Assembly: GCA_019634675.1 (NCBI GenBank)
Contig: JAHCAX010000004.1
Span: 62,001-126,000 of the forward strand
Reading direction: 5' to 3'
Length of the DNA: 64,000 bases
DNA from: Acherontichlamydia pituitae
GTDB lineage: Bacteria; Chlamydiota; Chlamydiia; Chlamydiales; Rhabdochlamydiaceae
Part shown: in pieces, positions 44,110-52,847 of the stretch
Numbering within the stretch: position 1 is the stretch's first letter
Layout of the letters: each line of letters begins with the position of its first letter
Notes under the pieces: generated by a model
The model's database searches: none
What the model was told of the DNA's origin: nothing
The model's input: only the letters and a program-made list of their open reading frames with translations
Program-made: the position numbers and the translations under genes

Positions 44110-44724
44110 ATGGTCAGGACTGTAAAAAAATCTGCAGAACGCAGAGCTGAAATTGTAAAGACAGCTCGCCTGCTGTTCCAAACGAAAGAATACGAAAAGG
44201 CCACCATGCAGGATGTCATGGAGGCCTTGGATATTGCCAAAGGAACGATCTACCACTACTTCAAATCCAAGGAAGACCTTCTCGAGGCTGTCATCGAGGA
44301 CATTGTTGAGCAGAATATCCAACAGATGGAAGCGCTGGCCAAGGATGCAGAGGGCGATGCCCTGCAAAAGATGAGGTTTTTGATAAAAGCTGGGCAGATC
44401 GCATCAGACAACCAACCGATTTTGGAATACCTTCATAAGCCAGGCAATTATGCGATGCACACACGCCTTCTTGCCGCTGTTTTGGTCAAGCAAGCGCCAC
44501 TTTATGCGGAAGTGATCCAGCAGGGCTGCAAAGAAGGAGTTTTTAAAACAGGTTCGCCCCTTGAATGCGCAGAATTTATCCTTTCTGCAGTTCAATTCCT
44601 AACCGACATGGGGATTTATCCATGGACGCAAGAGGATTTGAAGCGGCGGATGCAAGCATTTCCTAAGCTGATCGAACAAATGCTCTCAGCTCCTGCAGGG
44701 TCCTTCCAATTCCTCATCGATTAA
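44110..44724 (+). CDS. TetR-family transcriptional regulator
   Basis: A 204-residue regulator. The N-terminal helix-turn-helix is clear (ARLLFQTKEYEKATMQDVME, then ALDIAKGTIYHYFKSKEDLL); the C-terminal 130 residues are an all-helical ligand-binding/dimer domain without family identity. TetR proteins release DNA on binding a small molecule. The neighbouring palindrome and the divergent beta-barrel gene make that gene its likely target. The gene converges on the BBP7-like gene at 44733. Confidence 0.92.
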   Translation: MVRTVKKSAERRAEIVKTARLLFQTKEYEKATMQDVMEALDIAKGTIYHYFKSKEDLLEAVIEDIVEQNIQQMEALAKDAEGDALQKMRFLIKAGQIASDNQPILEYLHKPGNYAMHTRLLAAVLVKQAPLYAEVIQQGCKEGVFKTGSPLECAEFILSAVQFLTDMGIYPWTQEDLKRRMQAFPKLIEQMLSAPAGSFQFLID

Positions 44725-44732
44725 AAAGATCT

Positions 44733-45983
44733 TCAAAAGTGGAACTCGATGCCGGCGTTCAGGCCTTGCGCCCAAAAAGTCGATGAATGGAATGGGACTT
44801 TTGGCCTGTGCGGACCTCTTGGCGCAGGAGCCGGTCCTGGAGGCCCTCCAAACGGAATAGGCCCTGGGCCAATGCCGACCGTTGCTCTTGATGCATCGGC
44901 CAGTGCTGTACGGGTTGAGTTGATCTTTCGATCGATTTGATTTCCCGGGCGCAGCACCTTGCTGATCCACAAAAAGCTATAACCGACATGGATCTCAAGA
45001 TGTTTGCCCAGCTCAAAGCCTGTCTGTACTTTTGTTTCAAAGCCCCAGGCCATCGGATTTTTCTGATGGGAGCCGATATTGCTTGGCTCTGAAAAAATAC
45101 CGCCATGCAATGTCTTATTCGCTGTCCCTTGAGTCAGAAAGAAGAGATTGCCGCCGCTTGTCTTGCTGGAACCTTCCACTTTTACTTTTTGGAGAACAGC
45201 TCCTAACGCTCCTTTGAGAGCTGCTTCCAAATGCCATCGTTTTGTCTGATAGCTGGCATCGATTTTCAATTGACCGGCCAGAAAATCATTGGTCGTATCA
45301 AACCGGTCAGCGATATTGTAAAAGGCATTTCCGAATGTAGAATGGGCTGCAGCATGGGTCTTGCCTTTAAAGCTGAGCTTTTCTTGAAGCTCAAACCAGC
45401 AGAATCCCCCATGCCACTTCAGCTGAAAACTCTTCTTGTCGATCATTCGATAGATAGCATTGAGTTCGGCGCCTTGAAGACGGCTTTTCAATTCCAGCCT
45501 GTATTTTGCAACAAAGCCAGGGTCTTCTTCAATGGGGCCAGGCAAAATAAAGATCGTTTCCCCAGGAACGCCATTTAATCCAAAAACTCCGCTGACATCG
45601 AAGATAGGGACTGGGTAATTCGGCGATCCCGGCTGCCCGGATGTATGTAGAGATTTCGATTCGGAGACCGTGGGAAGGAGGAAATACCCGCCTTCGATCC
45701 CTATGCGGCGTTTGATCCATATTCCTGCATCGGCATCAAAGCCCTGCATCATGCCCATGTCGATCGAATGTTTTCCTAGGACAACGCGTGTATGGGGTTG
45801 TCCGATCGCACCGGGAAGAGGGTCGGCAAAAGAAGCTTTCGTAATGAGTGGAACGGGAACGGGGTTGTCCTTGATGAACCATAGGAGGTAGTCAGCATCG
45901 ATCCAGTATTTATTTTTCTCCTGCGCACATGCAGGAGCTGCAAAAAGCAAAGCGATAAAAAGGTATTTCCACATATGAACCAT
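44733..45983 (-). CDS. BBP7-like outer-membrane beta-barrel protein
   Basis: A 416-residue protein with a signal peptide (KYLFIALLFAAPACAQ). The mature start YWIDADYLLWFIKDNPVPVP followed by LITKA is the hallmark of the BBP7 (DUF1551) family, first known from planctomycetes. Barrel strands run to the C-terminal GLNAGIEFHF. A Pro/Gly-rich insert (residues about 367-393, GPGPIPFGGPPGPAPAPRGP) lies before the last strands, likely an exposed loop. Start may be the ATG at 45983 or the in-frame ATG at 45974; neither has a strong ribosome site. Confidence 0.78.
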   Translation of the reverse strand: MVHMWKYLFIALLFAAPACAQEKNKYWIDADYLLWFIKDNPVPVPLITKASFADPLPGAIGQPHTRVVLGKHSIDMGMMQGFDADAGIWIKRRIGIEGGYFLLPTVSESKSLHTSGQPGSPNYPVPIFDVSGVFGLNGVPGETIFILPGPIEEDPGFVAKYRLELKSRLQGAELNAIYRMIDKKSFQLKWHGGFCWFELQEKLSFKGKTHAAAHSTFGNAFYNIADRFDTTNDFLAGQLKIDASYQTKRWHLEAALKGALGAVLQKVKVEGSSKTSGGNLFFLTQGTANKTLHGGIFSEPSNIGSHQKNPMAWGFETKVQTGFELGKHLEIHVGYSFLWISKVLRPGNQIDRKINSTRTALADASRATVGIGPGPIPFGGPPGPAPAPRGPHRPKVPFHSSTFWAQGLNAGIEFHF

Positions 45984-46068
45984 TTCTTATCATTTTAAAA
46001 CAAACATTATCATTTTAATAAAGAGATAAAACGCTTAAAATCTCCCCACAAAAAAGAGAGGAATTCCT

Positions 46069-47520
46069 ATGTCATCAGAAGTTTTTTTAACATCAGGCCC
46101 ATCCGCTTCGTTGACTTCTTCTTCGCAAATTACCCATGGAGAAGTACGGTGCAAAGACTCCCCTTGCATTTTGATCGGGTGCGGCGCTATGCGGGATATT
46201 CTGGCAGAGACTTTTAACGATATTCACTTCATCCTGGACGATCGGAGCGCTGCCGATTCAAGAGAACTGCAATTCCCAAGAGACCAAGCGATCACCCGGC
46301 TTGACGGTTCGCAGCTGATCCCCTACTCTTTTACGCAAACAGCTTTAGAACTATCTTGGAGCACTCTTGCCCTGCTACCCGAAAGCTCCAATCATTTCAT
46401 CTCCTCAATCCGATCAGCCTATAGCACAGGGTTCGAACAGAGCAATACTGACTATTCGCTCAAATTTTCAGAGCACCATCAGCTCTCCTTTGAAAGGGCC
46501 TCTTCCTGTATCGAAGGAGGCAACTGTTTTTTGTTTATGGCAAATGAAGAGCCATGCGCTCTGGTCGGATGCCATAGCCAAACGCTTAGCCTGCTTGCTT
46601 TAGAAGAGCAGGGATACTTTGCAAAGAATGAAGAGGCTGTTCAGCAAATCGCTGAACAAGCAACCCCTTCCGATTGGGCTGTCAGAATGGCTAGGAATTG
46701 GCAGTATCATCAAGAGCGTGAGCCAATCGAATCCTTAAAAAGGGCAAAGAAATCTCTATTTGATCAATTTTACAACACTAGGGATTCTGTATTGAAAGAA
46801 GCTCTTCAAGCTCAAATAGCAGCCATTGATCTGAAATTGCAGCCTCTTGAACTGGTCAAAAAATGGAAGAGCGACTCAGACTTTAAAAAAGCGCTCCAAG
46901 CGCCTATTTCCGAAGAAGACCGGATGGAATACCAGATTGCAGCAAAACTCTTTGAAGCCAAATTGCAACTGACAAAATCCGTTATGGCAAAAGAGCTTGG
47001 CGTACCAGAGAAAAACCTGCTCATCCTGCCTCAGAAGAAATTTCATCTCGATATGGAGATGTTCTTAGGATCAAACAATACGGTCTATGTCCAAGATGAG
47101 TCTTTAGCTCAAAGGGAGCTGGCAAAGATTCAGTATGGGCAAAAATCATTTAAAGCAATGGTGGAACGTTTTCGCCAGGGTTCTGAAGCTAGGACGTCCG
47201 CTGATCAGGCAAAAAATCAACACATAGCTGAACTGTTAGCTCAAATCGGCTGCAAGATGGTCCCTGTGCCAGGTTATTTTGAAGGGGATTGGGAAACATC
47301 CAAAATTAATTTCTTTAACGGCTTAAAGGTGGGTCAAAAGTTCATCACGAACCAAGCTCCGCACGGTTTCGAATGGCTCCAGGAAGCTTTTGAAAATGCT
47401 GTCCACACAATAGAACCAGATCTACACATTTTCTTTGCGGGTGGATCAATCATCCAAGAAATATTAAAATCTGGCGCTGGGATCCATTGCATGACCCGAG
47501 AGATTAGATCTCTTATATAA
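46069..47520 (+). CDS. Pentein-fold guanidino-modifying enzyme (arginine/agmatine deiminase-like) with helical insert
   Basis: A 483-residue protein I recognise only by its catalytic motifs: FPRDQAI (residues 69-75), SSCIEGGNCFLF (EGGN at 149-152), FHLDMEMFLG (His326) and SGAGIHCMTREI (Cys474). Order and spacing fit penteins, in which the Cys attacks a guanidino carbon. Between EGGN and the His lies an extra helical, charged stretch of about 110 residues (roughly 185-300) absent from ordinary deiminases. No signal peptide; the Ser/Thr-rich start would suit a secreted effector, which is inference. AGAGAGGAA precedes the ATG. It could deplete arginine or modify proteins. Confidence 0.72.
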   Translation: MSSEVFLTSGPSASLTSSSQITHGEVRCKDSPCILIGCGAMRDILAETFNDIHFILDDRSAADSRELQFPRDQAITRLDGSQLIPYSFTQTALELSWSTLALLPESSNHFISSIRSAYSTGFEQSNTDYSLKFSEHHQLSFERASSCIEGGNCFLFMANEEPCALVGCHSQTLSLLALEEQGYFAKNEEAVQQIAEQATPSDWAVRMARNWQYHQEREPIESLKRAKKSLFDQFYNTRDSVLKEALQAQIAAIDLKLQPLELVKKWKSDSDFKKALQAPISEEDRMEYQIAAKLFEAKLQLTKSVMAKELGVPEKNLLILPQKKFHLDMEMFLGSNNTVYVQDESLAQRELAKIQYGQKSFKAMVERFRQGSEARTSADQAKNQHIAELLAQIGCKMVPVPGYFEGDWETSKINFFNGLKVGQKFITNQAPHGFEWLQEAFENAVHTIEPDLHIFFAGGSIIQEILKSGAGIHCMTREIRSLI

Positions 47521-47552
47521 CCCGCTTTGCTTGAAAAATCGGAGATTATTTT

Positions 47553-47625
47553 ACAGGTTTTTAGAAACTGGCTACAGTTTCTGATCCCACAAACGAGTCG
47601 GCGAGAGCGTGGGATAAAAACCTGT
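47553..47625. other. Predicted three-way-junction structure between convergent genes
   Basis: An 11-base-pair perfect outer stem (ACAGGTTTTTA, 47553-47563, with TAAAAACCTGT, 47615-47625) encloses two hairpins: GAAACTG/CAGTTTC with a four-base loop (47564-47581) and TCCCAC/GTGGGA with an 18-base loop (47585-47614). It lies between the deiminase gene and the convergent dehydrogenase gene. It could be a structured 3-prime end, a small RNA or a repeat of unknown kind. Confidence 0.55.
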
Positions 47626-47688
47626 GAAAAAAAGAACGATTTTGCCGGGCGAATGGGGTTATGCAAGCGGTCTATTTGATAAACCCGT

Positions 47689-49119
47689 TTAGCGCTGCAG
47701 TCCGAGGTTCCAAGTCTTGACTTCGAGATATTCCCTCAACCCTTCCCGTCCTCCCTCTCGGCCTATTCCGCTTTCTTTATAGCCTCCCATGGGAACTTCA
47801 TGCACGTAGCCTCTGCAATCGTTGATACCGACCAGCCCTGCTTCAAGAGCTCCGCCGACACGGTAGGCTCGTGAGAGGTTCTGGGTAAAGAGATAGGCGG
47901 CAAGGCCGTAGGGAACGGCATTGGCCTGCGCGATGACCTCGTCTTCTTGTTTAAAGCGGTAAAGAGGGACGACAGGTCCAAAAATTTCCTCGTTTGCCAG
48001 ACGGGCTTTATCAGAGATCTCTTCGACAAGCGAGATGGGAGCAAAGAACCCTTTTGCCTGATTTGCCGGGATCTGAGAGATCTTGGCCCCAAGTTCTTTT
48101 GCATCCGTGAGCAACTCTCCGATCTTCCACTTGGCCTTGGCTGTGATCAGAGGACCAAGGTGCGTTCCCGGTTCGGTGCCAGGGCCCATCTTGAGCTTTT
48201 GCATCGCAGCCCAGATCTTGCTTCGAAATGCGTCATAGATCGCATCGTGCACAAAGATCCGGTTGGCGCAGATGCACGACTCCCCTCCGACTCGGAGCAG
48301 TTTGATGGCAATGGTCTGTTCGACGGCAAGATCGAGGTCGGCATCTTCAAAGACAATGATCGGAGCATTACCGCCGAGTTCCATCCCGACGCGAAGGACC
48401 TTGTTTGCAGCTTGCGCCATCAGTTGCTTTCCAACGGCGGTGCTTCCGGTAAAAGAGACCATCCGAATAGCAGGATGCTCGAAGAAAGCTTTAGAGATCT
48501 CGGCGGCGCGGCTTGTCGGCAGCACGGAGAGCACCCCTTTGGGCAGGCCCGCTGCGCCTAGGATCTTTGCAATGTAGAGCGCAGTAAGCGGCGTCTCCGG
48601 CGCCGGCTTGAGGACGACCGGACATCCGGCAGCAAGCGCTGGAGCGCACTTTCTTAAAATCATATTGGCAGGAAAGTTCCAAGGAACGATGGCCCCGACG
48701 ACACCGATGGGCTCCAGCGTCGTAAAAAATTGCCTTCCGGGCATGGGAGATGGGATGGTCTCGCCGTAGGAGCGCCTCCCCTCTTCGGCAAACCAGCGCA
48801 AGTATTCTGAAGAAAACAGCACTTCCTGTTTTGCTTCTTCCAGAGGTTTCCCATTTTCCGATGTGATGATCTCGGCAATGGTTCCCGCCTCTTCGCGCAT
48901 TTTAGCATAGGCCTTGAGCAGGATATCACCGCGCTTGACGGGCGGTGTATTTTTCCAACCCTCGAAGCTTTTTTGCGCCATGTCGATTGCGCTCATGGCG
49001 TCGTCATAGCCCGCATCGCTTACAGAAGCGATCACTTGCTCCGTTGCCGGATTGATCACATCATACTGGGTTGGAAGAAGAAGATCTTCTCCTCCAAGAA
49101 AAACCGGAAGCTGCTTCAT
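47689..49119 (-). CDS. Aldehyde dehydrogenase, succinate-semialdehyde type
   Basis: A 476-residue NAD(P)-dependent aldehyde dehydrogenase. ATG 49119 has GAGGG upstream. Motifs: VGAIVPWNFPANMILRK, CPVVLKPAPETPL, FTGSTAVGKQLM (cofactor), MELGGNAP (catalytic Glu) and GGESCICANRIFV (catalytic Cys). Closest in style to GabD-type enzymes; a second, more typical GabD is at 57120. Substrate may differ between the two. Stands alone on the strand. Confidence 0.9.
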   Translation of the reverse strand: MKQLPVFLGGEDLLLPTQYDVINPATEQVIASVSDAGYDDAMSAIDMAQKSFEGWKNTPPVKRGDILLKAYAKMREEAGTIAEIITSENGKPLEEAKQEVLFSSEYLRWFAEEGRRSYGETIPSPMPGRQFFTTLEPIGVVGAIVPWNFPANMILRKCAPALAAGCPVVLKPAPETPLTALYIAKILGAAGLPKGVLSVLPTSRAAEISKAFFEHPAIRMVSFTGSTAVGKQLMAQAANKVLRVGMELGGNAPIIVFEDADLDLAVEQTIAIKLLRVGGESCICANRIFVHDAIYDAFRSKIWAAMQKLKMGPGTEPGTHLGPLITAKAKWKIGELLTDAKELGAKISQIPANQAKGFFAPISLVEEISDKARLANEEIFGPVVPLYRFKQEDEVIAQANAVPYGLAAYLFTQNLSRAYRVGGALEAGLVGINDCRGYVHEVPMGGYKESGIGREGGREGLREYLEVKTWNLGLQR

Positions 49120-49162
49120 GAGACCCTCGCACAATATTTTGTCCGTTTTAACAGGACTGGGT

Positions 49163-49600
49163 CTAATCAGGCAAGAGCTGGCTAGCGAGGTCTTTGGTCA
49201 ACTTACCATCAACAGCACTGTTGAGCTTCATGACACCCTTCATGACCAGGCCTAAGTCCTTTTTGCTCTTGGCCCCCGATTCTGCAATCGCCTGCTCAAC
49301 AAGCCGCTTAGTTTCTTCTGCAGATGGAGCTTTAGGCAAAAACTCTTCAACGACCTTCATTTCACTCTTCAACGAGTCGACCATTTCGGTCCTATTTACC
49401 GCTTGCGCCTGCTCCAAGGCCTCCTGAAGGTTGCCAAAATAGGTTTTAAAGAGCTTGAGAACTTCCGCATCCGGCAGGGTGCAGCGGGCATCTACCGCCA
49501 TGATTTTCGACTTGAGCATGCGCAATGCGCCAAGACGGACCTGGTCCCGGTTTCTCATTGCTTCTTTGATACCTTCATTGAGTTGATCAATAATCGCCAT
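49163..49600 (-). CDS. GatB/YqeY-domain protein
   Basis: A 145-residue helical protein of the YqeY family: LNEGIKEAMRNRDQVRLGAL then RMLKSKI at the N-terminus, QAQAVNRTEMVDSLKSEMKV and EEFLPKAPSAEETKRLVEQAI, then DLGLVMKGVMKLNSAVDGKL. The fold matches the tRNA-binding tail of GatB, but the free-standing protein's job is not settled. AAGGATGG precedes the ATG. Lies between the dehydrogenase and the tag gene on the same strand. Confidence 0.92.
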   Translation of the reverse strand: MAIIDQLNEGIKEAMRNRDQVRLGALRMLKSKIMAVDARCTLPDAEVLKLFKTYFGNLQEALEQAQAVNRTEMVDSLKSEMKVVEEFLPKAPSAEETKRLVEQAIAESGAKSKKDLGLVMKGVMKLNSAVDGKLTKDLASQLLPD

Positions 49601-49651
49601 AATCCATCCTTAAGTTTTTGTTTATATATTAGAAAGAGACACGAATTATTC

Positions 49652-50239
49652 CTAACGAATTTTGTCAGCGTTTTGCCTAACGCGCCAGCAATCGTTGAGA
49701 TGGTCATTGACAAGACCGACCGCCTGCATGAAAGCGTAGATGATCGTTGGACCGACAAAGGTCATTCCCCTTTTCTTAAGATCTTTTGAAAGTGCTTCGC
49801 TTTCCGGCGTTGAGCAGGGGACGTCCTTGAGGTGCTTCCGGTGCTTGACGATCGGCTTTCCATGGACGAAGTTCCACACGTAGCGATCGAACGAGCCGAA
49901 CTCTTTCTGGATGGCCAAGTACGCTTGCGCATTGCGGCGCGCTGCGTAAATTTTCAGCCGGTTCCGAATGATCCCCTCGTTTTTAAGCAAGGCGTTCAGT
50001 TCTTTATCAGTCATTTTGGCCACTTTGACCGGGTCGAAATGATGAAAGGCTTTTCGATACTCTTCCCTTCTTTTGAGGATCGTCTCCCAGCTTAAGCCTG
50101 CCTGCGCCCCTTCGAGGATCAGCATTTCAAACAAATGCCGATCGTCATGGACGGGAATCCCCCATTCTTTATCGTGATACTCGGCATAGAATTCTTTGCC
50201 GGGCCCTGAGCCGAAACAGCGCGTTTTATCCTTTTTCAT
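49652..50239 (-). CDS. tag: DNA-3-methyladenine glycosylase I
   Basis: A 195-residue base-excision enzyme that removes 3-methyladenine. Typical Tag features: RCFGSG near the start, YAEYHDKEWGIPVHDDRHLF, LILEGAQAGLSWETILKRR, and the zinc-binding end LVNDHLNDCWR (His and Cys four apart). ATG 50239 lies inside the last codons of ada, giving a 14-base overlap, so the two are translated together as an alkylation-repair operon. Confidence 0.95.
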   Translation of the reverse strand: MKKDKTRCFGSGPGKEFYAEYHDKEWGIPVHDDRHLFEMLILEGAQAGLSWETILKRREEYRKAFHHFDPVKVAKMTDKELNALLKNEGIIRNRLKIYAARRNAQAYLAIQKEFGSFDRYVWNFVHGKPIVKHRKHLKDVPCSTPESEALSKDLKKRGMTFVGPTIIYAFMQAVGLVNDHLNDCWRVRQNADKIR

Positions 50240-51266
50240 GGGCAATCAACCACTCCTTTCTTTTAAGTCCCCCGCCATATCCTCCAAGCTCGCCATTGGT
50301 ATTGATCACCCGGTGGCAAGGGATCGCAATGGCAAATTGGTTGGCCCCATTGGCCGATGCGACAGCGCGGACTGCAGAACCTTTTCCGATCGCAACGGCG
50401 AGCTCCTTGTAGGAGCGCGTTTCTCCAAAGGGAATTTTTTGGAGCTCTTCCCACACCCTTTTTTGAAATGGGGAGCCTATCAGAAAAAGAGGCGTTGCAA
50501 ATGCGCGCAATTTTCCTGAAAAATAGGCATTAAGCTCTTTTTGGATCTGCTCGATCGGCTTTGCCCTACCGGGAATGATCGGAAGCTTAGTTCTTCTTCT
50601 CAGCCGCTCGATCTCCCGCTCTAATCCCCGCCGATCGACAAATTCAAGCAAATAAAGCGCCTCATCGTCTGCAACAGCAATCATAGGTCCTAAAGGGGTA
50701 TCTAACCAAGCAGCTTTTAAAACTTGGCATCCTTTGCTCTTTGAAGGGGGCGCTCCCATAATGCGGGAAAAGGCGTCCCTAAATCCGCTTCCCGATTCAT
50801 AGCCGGTCGAGAGCTGCGCATCGATCACAGGGGTCCCTTCTCTGATCTGTTTCATGGCAAGCCCCATCCTCCTTGCTCGAGCATAAGCGACAAAGGTCAT
50901 TCCAAACCGCTTTTTGAACTGCCGTCTTGCCGTCGAAGCGTCTACGGAGAGTTTCTTAAAGTCGCTATCCTTCCATCGTTTTTCAGGATTCTTCTCCACT
51001 TCTTCCACAAGGATTTGCACGAGTTTTGACACAAGGTGCGGATGAGATAGAGGTTTGCACCGTTTGCAGGGACGGAACGATGCTAGCAGGGCCTCCTGGG
51101 CCGTCTTGAAAAATTCGCAGTTTTCGATCTTAGGCTTTCTGGCGGGACAGCTCGGACGGCAAAAGACTCCCGTCGTCTTGACTCCTACGAAAAATGTCCC
51201 TTCATAAGCCTTATTTTTTTCTAATAATGCCCGGTAATAATCTTTCTTTTGTTTCTCAGAGATCAT
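50226..51266 (-). CDS. ada: Ada: methyltransferase and transcriptional activator of the alkylation response
   Basis: A 346-residue three-part protein: an N-terminal zinc domain with four Cys (VFCRPSCPARKPKIENC, FRPCKRCKP) that accepts methyl groups from phosphotriesters; an AraC-type helix-turn-helix region (DASTARRQFKKRFGMTFVAY); and a C-terminal O6-methylguanine methyltransferase with the active-site Cys in AIAIPCHRVINTNG. Methylation turns Ada into an activator of its own operon in known systems. GAGGT precedes the ATG. It is followed by tag with overlapping frames. Confidence 0.96.
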   Translation of the reverse strand: MISEKQKKDYYRALLEKNKAYEGTFFVGVKTTGVFCRPSCPARKPKIENCEFFKTAQEALLASFRPCKRCKPLSHPHLVSKLVQILVEEVEKNPEKRWKDSDFKKLSVDASTARRQFKKRFGMTFVAYARARRMGLAMKQIREGTPVIDAQLSTGYESGSGFRDAFSRIMGAPPSKSKGCQVLKAAWLDTPLGPMIAVADDEALYLLEFVDRRGLEREIERLRRRTKLPIIPGRAKPIEQIQKELNAYFSGKLRAFATPLFLIGSPFQKRVWEELQKIPFGETRSYKELAVAIGKGSAVRAVASANGANQFAIAIPCHRVINTNGELGGYGGGLKRKEWLIAHEKG

Positions 51267-51339
51267 AGTCTACCTCTTTTTCTCTGAAATGATACTCCAT
51301 CCCAAACAAAGCCGCCGCCAATTTCCAGGCATTGATTTT

Positions 51340-52077
51340 TTATAGCGCGACCGAATGACCTCCGTCCACTGTCAGAATTTGCCCTGTGATCCACGAAGAT
51401 TCATCGGTGGCAAGAAAAAGGGCTGCCGAAGCTTGATCTTTCGGCTCCCCTGGACGTCCAAGAGGAATCTCCTCAACATAGGGGTCCTGCCCCGTGCTTT
51501 CTTTATAGGGAGTATATCCAGGAGCAATAGCGTTCACTCTGATCCGATGGCGGGCCAGTTCAAGGGCCATGCATTGGGTCAGCATGTTCAACGCAGCTTT
51601 ACCTGAAGCATGGGCAACCCGGTTCAGCGAAGGACGGGAACCGGAAATGGAAGAGATGTTGATGATATTTCCAGCAACTTGCCCTTGCACCATTCCTTTT
51701 GCGACAAGCTGGGACAAGAAAAAAGGGGTCATTAACGAGACTTGCAGCAGCTGCTCGAAATCCTGGGTTTTCAGTTCGAAAAAATCGAGGGTATTGTACC
51801 CCGCTGCGTTGTTGACCAAGATATCAATGCGGCCGAGAACATGGACGCTCTCTTGATAAAATTTTTCGATCCCCTCATATGTAGAAAAATCCGCGTGAAG
51901 AGCCTTTGCAATCCCTCCGCTTTTTTGGATCTCTCGAACCGTTTCTTCGGCTCCCTTCTTGTCAGACCGGTAGCTCATGATGATTTCGGCGCCTTCTTTT
52001 GCAAACAGCTCGGCAATGGCTTTGCCGATGCTCCTGTTAGCTCCAGTCACGATCGCTTTTTTTCCTTTTAATCTCAT
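51340..52077 (-). CDS. Short-chain dehydrogenase/reductase, FabG/glucose-dehydrogenase-like
   Basis: A 245-residue classical SDR: TGANRSIGKAIAELF (cofactor), LVNNAAGY, NISSISGSR with the catalytic Ser, and a C-terminal WITGQILTVDGGHS. In the YxxxK region the usual Tyr is replaced: VAHASGKAALNML has His where Tyr is expected, so catalysis may be altered. AAGGAG precedes the ATG. A palindrome (52092-52151) lies directly upstream of the ribosome site and could affect its expression. Confidence 0.85.
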   Translation of the reverse strand: MRLKGKKAIVTGANRSIGKAIAELFAKEGAEIIMSYRSDKKGAEETVREIQKSGGIAKALHADFSTYEGIEKFYQESVHVLGRIDILVNNAAGYNTLDFFELKTQDFEQLLQVSLMTPFFLSQLVAKGMVQGQVAGNIINISSISGSRPSLNRVAHASGKAALNMLTQCMALELARHRIRVNAIAPGYTPYKESTGQDPYVEEIPLGRPGEPKDQASAALFLATDESSWITGQILTVDGGHSVAL

Positions 52078-52091
52078 ATAAGCTCCTTGAG

Positions 52092-52151
52092 CTTATCCGC
52101 AATCTAGAGAAAAAAATTTGGTGAATCTTTTTCTCTCTAGATGGCGGATAG
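52092..52151. repeat. Palindrome upstream of the dehydrogenase gene
   Basis: Arms at 52092-52114 and 52127-52151 pair with few mismatches (CTTATCCGCAATCTAGAG with CTCTAGATGGCGGATAG) around an A/T-rich loop. A single arm of the same sequence is at 7683. In a minus-strand transcript it would form a hairpin ending about 15 bases before the dehydrogenase ATG. Confidence 0.65.
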
Positions 52152-52256
52152 GCTCTTCAACCTTTGATAGAAAATCTTATGAGAAATTTTAGATCTTTCC
52201 CAGACAAAAACAACCTGGTAAGCTCTCTATAAACTGCAAACTTCTGAAACATCGAA

Positions 52257-52847
52257 ATGAAAAAAATCTTTCTCATCGTGGGACTAGCCATGCTTTCCTC
52301 TTCACTCGTCTCATCTCAGGAAACAAAATCCTTTTTCAGTGCGACTGCAAAACAGCCTTACCACCTGTCAATCGGCGCAGTCCTTTTTGACAAAGAGGGG
52401 CGTATCGCTTGCCATCACTTCAAAGAAATCTTCGGGCATTATGACATTTACATTTTGATGCGGGAATCGATGGAAAATGATGAGACTCCCCTCATGACAT
52501 TGCATCGGGGGCTGATGGAGGAATTCGGCGCAAAGGCCGAGCCTCTGGCATTTTTAGGGAGTTTATCCGGATATCTTCCTTCGGCAACACTACCGTTCGA
52601 TAAAACGACACTTTACATCGCGTGCCGTCTGATCGAATGGGATCCAGAAAATCGAGCTCTCGATGATCCTGAAGCCTCCAGCACCATCGAATGGCTCGAA
52701 CCGGAACAATTGATCTCGATCATGGAAAAACAAGGAATACGGTTCGATCATCGGGCAGATGCCGACGAATCTGAAATGATCAGACGGGCCCTGGAATACT
52801 CCATCAAAAATCCCAAGCAATTTCAAGCTGCAGCTGATGGGAAATGA
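52257..52847 (+). CDS. Exported Nudix-like protein with degenerate Nudix box
   Basis: A 196-residue protein. It opens with a signal peptide (MKKIFLIVGLAMLSSSLVSS). The Nudix fold is suggested by YHLSIGAVLFDKEGRIACHH, the box ETPLMTLHRGLMEEFGA and a C-terminal IEWLEPEQLI strand. In the box, the usual REU is RGL and the first Gly is lost, though the metal-binding EE pair is kept, so activity may be changed. An exported Nudix enzyme is unusual. Its last 44 bases overlap the convergent autotransporter 2. Confidence 0.72.
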   Translation: MKKIFLIVGLAMLSSSLVSSQETKSFFSATAKQPYHLSIGAVLFDKEGRIACHHFKEIFGHYDIYILMRESMENDETPLMTLHRGLMEEFGAKAEPLAFLGSLSGYLPSATLPFDKTTLYIACRLIEWDPENRALDDPEASSTIEWLEPEQLISIMEKQGIRFDHRADADESEMIRRALEYSIKNPKQFQAAADGK

